Below, piece after piece: positions 35,583-44,338 of a DNA stretch of 44,338 nucleotides. The stretch's first letter is position 1; the number at the start of each line of letters is the position of its first letter. The DNA comes from Plantago elongata (Eukaryota > Streptophyta > Magnoliopsida > Lamiales > Plantaginaceae): NCBI GenBank assembly GCA_036897095.1, contig JAYMSP010000668.1, positions 1-44,338 of the forward strand, given 5' to 3'. The position numbers and the translations under genes are program-made. The notes under the pieces are model-generated. The model ran no database searches. It had not been told where the DNA came from and worked only from the letters and a program-made list of their open reading frames with translations.

Positions 35583-35737
35583 CTTAGGGGCTGATTGGCA
35601 TGGCATTTGAATGGAGATTTTGGTGAAATTGTGTTTGGAATAGAATTGAAATGAGGTATTTGAAGTGTATTTTAGGCCAAATTATTGTTCATCGAGTCAA
35701 ATGGGGCATTTAAATGCCAGCCCAATCATTCCCTTGT
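35583..35737. mobile_element. 155-bp MITE with 8-bp target duplication
   Basis: The element is flanked by AAATTTAT at 35575-35582 and 35738-35745. An 8-bp duplication points to the hAT superfamily. The left end GGGGCTGATTGGCATGGCAT and the right end (reverse complement GGGAATGATTGGGCTGGCAT) form a long inverted terminus, and the interior matches the copy at 4464-4623. It has no coding capacity. Confidence 0.8.
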
Positions 35738-36630
35738 AAATTTATAACAAAATCACCTTATTTTCATAAAAGACAATATGTAATAACAGTGTTGAATCTC
35801 ATTTTGGGTTTACATACCCGTGCTACATTGCACGCCTAGGGTCGAAAAATTGTATAATATATGTTTTTATGTGATGATGAGTGTTGTAAAAGTGTGAAAT
35901 GTAATGTTACTTAGCTAGAAATATTGACAGGGACTTCCCTTTCAAGTTCCAATCTACTTCCTTTCCAATCTGCCTTATAACACAGAAATATCAAGTTGTA
36001 GTAAATAACATCTGGTACAAGTACTAAGTGACGATAGCTCAACTTGATTGGGTGATAACTATTAGCCATTCATCATGAGCAGCTGAGTCACATCATTTAT
36101 CATACAAGCCAAACAGAAAGCTACCAGCCTACCATATTGGAAAGTTATAAAAGTTCCCTTCAATAATCATGTTACCAGAATCAACATATCTAGGGGCTAA
36201 GGCGCATCATGATGCATGTGGTGTTGGCAGGGGCGTACTCGGAATCTTTTGACCACGCACTCCTATCAAACGATGTTTAGAAATAGTCCACTCTTGACAT
36301 TTCGATCCGAAACATAACTGAAATATATACGGAACTGTACGTGGGCTCCGCTATGGGTGATGCTGTGATGCTGCTAAAGTTTCTAATACAGTTTTGTGCA
36401 TAAAAGTATGTTAAGCGCGACACACATTTTCTTGGATGTATATCTACAGGATTAGTATGCACTGAAAGTTCAGTTTTAAACACTGAAGAAATATCTATTT
36501 ATGCCTTTGTTTGATTCTATTCCATACGTCTCTGCTTACTTTAACAATCATAAAAAGAAACGTACTTAGTTGATATTGCGGATATTTCTTCATGAAACTA
36601 ATCTCTCAAATTGAATTGACTATTAGACTA

Positions 36631-36637
36631 TATAAAG
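36631..36637 (+). promoter_or_regulatory. Probable TATA box of the ERD6-like transporter
   Basis: TATAAAG, preceded by CTA, lies 131 bp upstream of the ATG at 36768. Transcription would start near 36663. This is inferred from position and consensus. Confidence 0.5.
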
Positions 36638-36767
36638 ACAAGATCCCATATTTACAATAAGAATATTCTGACCTGGAAACAAGCTGTCCTGTTCTCATTC
36701 ATTTATTTCTTGACACAGTACACTCTAGCAAGTGAAGTAGCACCACCAACACCACACTGCAACTGCC

Positions 36768-39700
36768 ATGGCACACAGCCAAGACATAGAGAACGGCGAA
36801 AACGATGCCGTGAGATCTCCACTTCTTGCAGCAGAGGAGAGCAATGAAGTCAGCGAGGAGGATAGAAGCATGGTTTATTTTACTACTTCCGTTGCCGTTT
36901 GCGGTTCTTACGCGTTTGGATCTTGCGTATGTTTCTAAAACTTACTAATCTAGAGTTCTCTTAAGTTAAGTTTTTTGGTTGACAGTTTGTATCAGAATGT
37001 GGTAAAGTTTGATTAGTATTGCACATATGCATGATCGGTTTTTTTCGACTTCCAGGCAGGGTATTCATCACCTACACAGGCTGCCATTCGAGATGATGTA
37101 GGATTATCCATAGCACAGGTTAGTTCTTAATACTATTCAATCTATATTAACTCTGCTATCTGTGGTGTACACCATTCTGATTTGGACACTTCAACTCTAC
37201 CTAATTCTGTCCTAATGCACATTTAATGTAATCTTGTGTTTTAGTACTTAGTAGCTTTAAGTAATAACCTAAATATGGATCAAAGGGCTTGTATTTACAC
37301 TCACTTTATTTGCAGTACTCATTGTTTGGCTCCATATTGACATTTGGGGCAATGATTGGTGCAATTACAAGTGGTAAAATCGCAGACTTTATTGGCCGTA
37401 AAGGGGTAAGGTTACTCTGGATATTGTCTAAAGGTTGTCTGAACTTATTGTCGAAAAGATCTCGACGGAGTATTAGTACGTGCTCTAATCTCAGTGTCGA
37501 GGTCTAAATGACAAAAGTGCAGTCGACCATCGACTTACATATTCTAATGACTACTTGTGATACTAATGGATTTGAACCTCTTGCAGGCGATGGCTATGTC
37601 AAGTATATTTTGTGCAGCAGGATGGCTCGCCATTTTCTTCGCGAAGGTTATTAATGTTTCAGACAGCTAATATAATCTACTAGCAGGCATAAAATGCAAA
37701 ATGTGATTCCTAGTTTTCTGATGATTAAATAGGGAACTTTCCTTCTCGATATTGGAAGATTGGCAACTGGATATGGAATGGGAGTATTTTCTTTTGTGGT
37801 AAATTCGATTCCCTGCAGATGAGCTTGAGTACTAAGTACTCCTAACACAATACACGGAAGTTTACAAGTTCTTACTTCTGGTAATTAGGTTCCAGTATTC
37901 ATAGCTGAGATCGCACCGAAAGATTTAAGAGGAGCTTTGACAACTATAAACCAGGTAAAACTGAACTACTATCATAACTGGCTCTTTTATACTGTTCAGA
38001 GTTTTAATACTAATAGCCTAATTGGCATGTCCACAATTTTGCAGCTCATGATTTGTATGGGAGTATCCGTTTCCTTCATTATTGGCACGGTACTAACATG
38101 GAGAGTTTTAGCGTTAGTAGGCAAGTGATATAACACAGCCTACTTAAAGTAACAGCAAGCAACCGAATTTTCAATTAAATAGGCAAGACACAATATGAGA
38201 CTTGGAAAAGGGACTCACTTTTGAAGTGCTGTGCAGGAATTGTCCCTTGTGCTGTTCTGGTTTTGGGCCTCTTTATAATTCCAGAATCACCGAGATGGCT
38301 GGTAAGAAGAACAAAGTAATGATGTACAAATCAATATCAGGATATATGTTTAACAGGAAAAAAAAAAACAGTGGCAAACTTAGGCTCATGCATTTATATC
38401 AGGCAAAACGAGGAGATAAAAAGGAATTCGAAGCTTCGTTGAGGAAACTTCGGGGCAAAAATGCTGACTTATCTGAGGAAGCAGCTGAAATTCAGGTATA
38501 TGTGCATGCTACTAAACTACCATTCCCTTAATCAATAGCACATGCTAACTTGGACCTGTTATGCATTGACAGGATTACATAGAAACCTTGGATAGGCTTC
38601 CGAAAGCAAAACTGCTCGACTTGTTTCAGAAACGATATTTGAGCTCAGTCACTGTATGTATCTAAATTATGAAGTACTTCATTGTCAATATGTTATTAAG
38701 TTAGAATATGGTATCAGGCGATCTTCTTGTTGATCTTGTTTTCTCCCAACAGACACCTTACACCATTTTAAAACTAATTCGGATTCTAAATCTTATTATC
38801 CCACAGATAGGAGTTGGACTGATGGTCTGTCAACAATTTGGAGGAATCAATGGAATTTGTTTCTACACCAGCAGTATCTTTGAATCCTCAGGTAAGGTTA
38901 TTACACAGTATCACAAATGACACCCAGATTTTCATTAAATCTCCGATTCAATCCTAGTGAGATTGATCTTGTATTCTATTCTGCTTTCACAGGATTCCCA
39001 GCTGACATTGGAACTATTATCTATGCAATTATTCAGGTGCTTAGTTTTGACCCTGCACTACTTTGAAACAGAATGTCCATTATTGTCTAAACCAAAACTA
39101 ACAAAAAGTATGTACAAAGTCAGGTTGTAGTCACTGCACTTGGTGCAACTTTAATCGACAAAGCAGGAAGAAAGCCTCTTTTAGTGGTATGTCGGAACAG
39201 CATGTTAGCAACCATATTTTTAGGACATTACCTATACACTATTCAAAGTGAAAATACACTGCCTTTTCTTCAGGTTTCCGCATCAGGACTAGTCATTGGC
39301 TGTCTTCTAACAGGGAGTTCCTTCTATCTAAAGGTAGACCTACACAAAAGGCTTAAGTTGAATGAAATCCCCTATTTTATTTTCTGTTGAAAATGAGTGA
39401 TTAGTAAGAATCATACTTTTCTCAGGAGCATGGAATTGCTGTAGGAGCAGCTCCAGGACTTGCGGTGTCTGGGATATTGGTAAGCTCATGGCCATGCATT
39501 ATACGATTATGCCACCTTTTCCCTACAATACAACCCCACCCACACACAAGTACATTCCACACAGTAAATAAAAACACAAAAAGGAAATGACATCTTTGAT
39601 ACCACATATTTCTTCCAAACTAGGTGTATATAGGAGCCTTTTCAGCCGGAATGGGAGCAGTTCCATGGGTGGTGATGTCTGAGGTACGATATTCTACATT

Positions 39701-40207
39701 ACACGTGCATTAATTTGATAGAAGTATTGCATAAATAGTTTAAAAGAAAATTCTCCAGTATGAATATTAAGTCAAGACTAACGATTACATTATTCCAGAT
39801 ATTCCCCATAAACATAAAAGGAGCTGCAGGAAGCCTTGCTACACTAGTGAACTGGTTCGGAGCTTGGCTTTGTTCTTACACATTCAATTTTCTTATGGAC
39901 TGGAGCTCGTATGGTAAGAAAATACTTTCAGCTGAATAAAAGAACGAAAATAAAGAATATGACCATTGCAAGCAAGAAAATGACTTCATAATGAATCCTC
40001 TTTGAAACACTAGGATGAGTCATTATGAACATTTTGATTACCTGGCACCACAAGGGCCATCTGTCATCTTATCTATGTCGTACCCTTGCAGGAACCTTCG
40101 GTCTTTATGCTGCAGTCAATGCGCTTGCCATTCTATTTGTGATTAAGGTTGTTCCTGAAACCAAAGGGAGAGCATTGGAAGAAATACAAGCAGACATAAA
40201 CAAATAG
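36768..40207 (+). CDS. ERDL7: ERD6-like monosaccharide transporter (ERD6-like 7 type)
   Basis: A 12-helix proton-coupled sugar porter of the MFS; ERD6-like members usually sit in the tonoplast and export hexose from the vacuole. The 18 exons are 36768-36926, 37056-37118, 37316-37405, 37587-37646, 37733-37798, 37889-37954, 38045-38120, 38237-38301, 38403-38495, 38573-38653, 38807-38891, 38993-39036, 39124-39186, 39274-39333, 39426-39479, 39624-39683, 39799-39913 and 40092-40207. Phases close to give 471 residues. Signatures: GRKG (101-104) after helix 2, PESPRWL (209-215) after helix 6, DKAGRKP in the 8-9 loop, and [12 protein letters not shown] near the C terminus. [18 protein letters not shown] lies in helix 7. 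The N terminus has a di-leucine DAVRSPLL, a possible vacuolar sorting signal. Blocks such as [18 protein letters not shown] and [12 protein letters not shown] closely resemble At2g48020. The intron after exon 7 has a GC donor. Confidence 0.92.
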
Positions 40208-40792
40208 CCACAATCAGAGCACTCATTCAGGATAAAGCCATATTGCTAGATAAAAAAATAAAAAGATGCAGGCAAGAAGACATGAGTATTGTTGTTGTTC
40301 TTAAAGAGAATTTTTTACTATTTTTTGGCCCATCTCAGAGAACAGATGTATTTCTAATATATTCATAGAAAAGGACTCTTACCAGTTTACAATTGTCACA
40401 TAGTACTTCAGAAATATGCAGAGCATTTTGCTTTCTATGTTCGCTGTAGACACTCCATGATCTTATCACATTACCTGGATCCCAAGATAAACCCAGCATC
40501 TCATTATGAACGTCCCTTTTATCCGACTATGCCATTCAGACACAAGAATTGCAAGAAAAAGATCCAGAAAGAGTCAAAGACTAATGTGCATGAAAGATCT
40601 GTAATGTGGAAGAATGAAATATTCTTTATATTACAAATTTCGACCTCATGCTCGGATGTTTCACATGGACTGGGTATAAACCCTGGATTCAAAATGTGAC
40701 CACAAACCCTCTGAGTTCTGACATTAAAAGATGAAGTCCCAGACCTCAGAGAACAATCAACCATTATTTAGACTAAAGCTAAGAAACTGAGG
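40208..40792. other. Convergent 3' region between transporter and GH3 gene
   Basis: 585 bp holds the 3' UTRs of both convergent genes. Candidate downstream signals on the plus strand include AATAAAAAG at about 40257. The short open frames on both strands (40457-40764) are chance. Confidence 0.5.
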
Positions 40793-43035
40793 TTACAAAA
40801 TCAACGCAGCAGATTTCTTCATGTAATTTGCAGTCTCACGGTTCCGAATGATCTTAGGAGGTTTGTATTGACTTGCTGGTGCACCGTTTTTTATGGCTTC
40901 TTCAAATAGCCCATCAAAAGTACCAGGCCTTACGAAACATACTGAAAGACATGCGACTTCACTTCTATCCTTCATAACCTCATAGATTGCTCCCAAACTA
41001 CCCTCAAGAACAGAACAACACTTCCTCAACGCACCGGTAGATTCTTCCAAATTTTCTCTACTTAAAGCTACAAATGGATCTTTCATTTCAATAAAAATAT
41101 CTAACTGTTTGGGATCAATTTCCAAGTCCATGAAACATGCAAACTCCATAATTTCTGCAGCTGAAAACTCATTTCTCATCGCAAGCTGAAAACTTCCCAT
41201 TGCAAAGACCAGATTCTTCTCGGTGATTATCTCACCTGAACGTTTAGGGGCCCTCATTACAAACTCAATTTGCGGGGATGTGTAGTAAAAACCGACAACT
41301 CTCACAACATCACCCAGCTGGAAACGGTAAAGTCCTCTAAATGTTGTCACGACCAACTCATACATCTTTCCCACCTCTAAACCAGTAAAATCCACGGTCT
41401 CTTTATTTCCCTCACTAAATTTATCCTCATCAAATGGTAGAAACTCAAAGTAAGCAGCAGTGGGAAGGATAACATAACGAGTAAGCTCGGGGGGTTTCAT
41501 GATACCCAAATTCATACCAATACAACACTCTGACGCGAAGTAATCAGAACCTAATATCGGTATCTCACCTGCATAGTACTTGAGCCGTGGATAATACTGC
41601 ACCATGCTTCCCGTAGTAATACATTTGAGATAACGAACATTTGGCCATAGTTTAGTCACTATCCCTCCGAAACGTTCTTCTCTACAAAGTCTTTCAATTC
41701 TCTTTGACAACTCGGGGTTGGGCCCACCAAGAAGTTCAATAACAGATTGCCTCATAGCAGCATCACTTATTTCTGAACTAGGAAATCCATTTTCAAGATC
41801 CTCACACAACATATTCCAGCTTGATTCGAAAAGGGAGAAGGCTTTGATCAAGCCAGAAGCATAAGGTGCCATTATACCATCGATTGAATCAACGAGTCTA
41901 AGCCCACAAAGAAGGTGACAATACATTTGCTGATTGAGATCTATTCCCAGAATGACATCTTTTGGACTGGCATAATTTGACAGAAATCGAGATGCATTTT
42001 GACTGTTGAAATGTAAAGGGAATGCAGTGGCAGCCATTGCCATTAATCCTCCCTTTGTTTGAGTGACCTTACCGGCATATAGGAACCCCAACACCTTCTT
42101 ACCAGAAGCTTTCGATGGAAGAGTCCTGCATAAAATTTTCCAATCTTGTAAAAGGATATCTAGTAAAACCGAGTTAGAAATTCAAGAACCATGGTTCCTA
42201 TAATACCTTCTAAGGATAGCACCACTGGCCTGATGTACCAAAGAAGAAACTGCTCTTCCAGCCTTTGAGTCGAAGCAAGGAAGTAGTTTCGGTTTCATGG
42301 AACTCGTTCCTGAACTGTCAAACATCAACATAATCTAAGTACTTTCCTCAGCTGCTTAACCACCCAAAAGAAGTACAGAATACCAGTCTCCTAGAACATT
42401 TCCATTTCGTTATTCCCTGAACCATATAAGCACTTCCATTCCCCCCATCAATTTTCCAAAAAACGAAATAAAAAGGCCAAATAACAAGTAGACAACCATT
42501 TGCTAAAAATCATTACTCGAAAAGTTGGTGAATTCATCAACAGTTCAATAAGCAAATTAAGAGTAAATATAAACTGTTGAAAACAATAGTACTAATTTAG
42601 TTGAATGTCAAACATGAATGACCGTGCAACTTGACTTAACTATATACGTTTTAGGTCCGTATCTAGATCATATCTCAGGATACTTACTCGTGTATATAAA
42701 TGAATTCATTCTCAGATAAAATAAGCTCGAGCTTTTAGATAGAGATAATACCTGTAGAAGAAGCAGAGGAGAGGGTCAACGGAAAGCAAGGGTTGATCGT
42801 CCAGTAAATCACCATCGGCGAGCTTGCGGATGTGATCGGCGTAATCTTCGTAGCTCGAAATCGGAACAGCGCGGCGGAAGGTGGCGGCGTCAACTGGTGC
42901 ATCGTAGCCTCGAAGGTAAGGCTGAAGATAATTTACGCCGGCGTTGTGCTTCAGGATGGCGTCGAGAGTCTCGAGCTGGTGGCGTGATGCGTCATGGAAA
43001 GTGTCATGGAGCTTAGAGATGACGTCATCGTCCAT
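40793..43035 (-). CDS. GH3 acyl-acid-amido synthetase
   Basis: A member of the ANL superfamily: it adenylates an acyl acid (auxin, jasmonate or benzoate type) and couples it to an amino acid, usually in the cytosol. Exons on the minus strand: 42752-43035, 42207-42314 and 40793-42125. Borders are GT-AG, phases close, and the product is 574 residues, normal for GH3. ATP/AMP-binding motifs are all present: SSGTSSMKPK (95-104, split across the first junction), YFASEC (326-331) and YRFQLGD (397-403), with TGSM at 302-305. The C terminus is ASQYKPPKIIRNRETANY. The ATG at 43033-43035 (MDDDVISKLHD) is the first in frame; upstream the frame has no ATG for at least 80 bases. The motif variants and FVMRAPKRSGEI separate it from JAR1/GH3.11 and GH3.10 and suggest the divergent branch related to GH3.12. 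The substrate cannot be read from sequence. Confidence 0.92.
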
Positions 43036-44338
43036 GGAGAATTGGAGATCGGTGATGTTGACTATACCGTGACGTTTCAAATGGTGGCGCCAATTTTCGG
43101 TGCGGAAGAAGAAGACTGAGAAAGATGATTGACCCTTTGTTCTTCCTTACTTTTACCTCATTTTGTAAATTTTCATAATTTTATGAGGAAATTTATTATA
43201 CCTAATTTTTCAAGATTTATCCAGGTCGCATAATTACACCCTAGTTCTAATTTCATCAAATTATTATCGAGAGCATTGTAATCGGTTTCCCACCGTCTTG
43301 CAAACATTGTTTCTTTTTCAAAAGTTAAATATATTAAGAAGCATTAATGAGGAATATAAGATGAACACTTTTACAATGAGATACTAGTCATCCTATTTGT
43401 TAAAATAAAATAGTAGTTGTATTATTATTGAGATTTAATCTTAATCGTTGATTTTATGTACGACTACTCCTATTATATATGACAACTAAAACATAGTCGT
43501 GGTTCTTAATTTATCAATTTACCCTTTTAAGTTAAACACACCTGACACCCCACTCCAATTTGTTTAAACATTTCTTCCTAAGTCTGACGTATTCATACGA
43601 CTACATTGGAGTGCCTGCTCCCCTTTCCTTCTTATCATTCTCAAAGTCTGCTGGGTACCCTCTCCAAAACTTCCCTTAAAAAACTTGAGCTACTGACATT
43701 TTAATGGCGGATTGAAGCCGTGGCCATTTTCATGGCGGATTGAAGCAGCAAAATATTATGGTATGAATAAGTAGAAGACGGTAGAGGTTAATAATTAGTA
43801 AATGCTTATTTGATTAATTAAAGAGAAATTAAGAACAAGAATCCAGATGAGAGATCTAGAAAATAGTTCGTTCAATGGAAAACTCAGAACAAAAGGTAAA
43901 GGTAGAAAATAAATAAGAAAGAATTTCAATCATTTGCACACTCCAAGCTTCTGCAGTGCAGTCTACGCGCGCAAAGTTTTTGATTATAAATTAATTACGA
44001 TCATAATAACTAAAGTGTATATTTGTAAAATACCTTAATGTAGAATTACTATTTAATTTTAACTCGGGCGAATGACACCCCTTATTGTTTGCGCCAATTA
44101 CAGATTATCCTCTGTTGTTTGACGTATTACAGATAAATCCATTTTCTCATTCGGCGTTGACTCCGGCGAGTATGTGACACATTTCGCTGAGGTGGATTCT
44201 TGTGTGGCATGACTTGGACTTCCATGTTATTAATTGTTTATGATGAATTAGATTCATATGCACCTATTTGTAATTGATTTGATGACGCGTGGGTTCATTT
44301 ATAATTGAATTATAACTAAGTTGGGATAAGTATTTTCT
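43036..44338. other. GH3 5' flank and right-hand intergenic DNA
   Basis: Contains the promoter side of the GH3 gene; no clear TATA box was chosen, though TATAATAAAT on the minus strand near 43195 is a weak candidate. The direct repeat ATGGCGGATTGAAGC occurs at 43704 and 43732. No gene was seen up to the window edge. Confidence 0.4.

Overview
This is AT-rich nuclear DNA from a flowering plant. Multi-exon genes with short GT-AG introns, plant-only families (GH3 amido synthetase, ROP-binding RLCK-VI kinase, ERD6-like sugar porter, AHP phosphotransfer protein) and abundant short transposons all point to a eudicot. I cannot name the species.

Layout: about 0-12 kb is gene-poor and packed with transposon relics: a Mutator-like element, two tRNA-derived SINEs, an hAT-like element, a cluster of related MITEs, diverged tandem repeats and the debris of what may be an LTR-type element. 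At 12.1-14.6 kb on the minus strand is an intact histidine-containing phosphotransfer gene of the cytokinin phosphorelay. At 16.3-19.5 kb on the plus strand is a dead LINE split by a nested Mutator-like element. At 20.0-26.2 kb (minus) is an ATG18g/h-type autophagy gene with WD40 and BCAS3 domains. At 28.3-30.2 kb (minus) is a receptor-like cytoplasmic kinase of the RBK type, with a SINE in its first coding intron and tandem repeats in a probable 5' UTR intron. From 31.4 to 36.6 kb is mostly unassigned intergenic DNA with one well-delimited MITE. At 36.8-40.2 kb (plus) is an 18-exon monosaccharide transporter close to Arabidopsis ERD6-like 7 (At2g48020). It converges on a three-exon GH3 acyl-acid-amido synthetase gene at 40.8-43.0 kb (minus).

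All five gene models were built by hand. Exon phases close and the reading frames run from ATG to stop, giving proteins of 152, 920, 432, 471 and 574 residues. The genes are independent transcription units without operon logic. Loosely, they touch hormone signalling (AHP, GH3, RLCK), vacuolar sugar export and autophagy. I found no new multi-gene system. The most notable observations are structural: transposon insertions with readable target duplications, two Mutator-like elements sharing a GC-rich palindromic core, one GC-AG intron, and several tandem duplications confined to introns.
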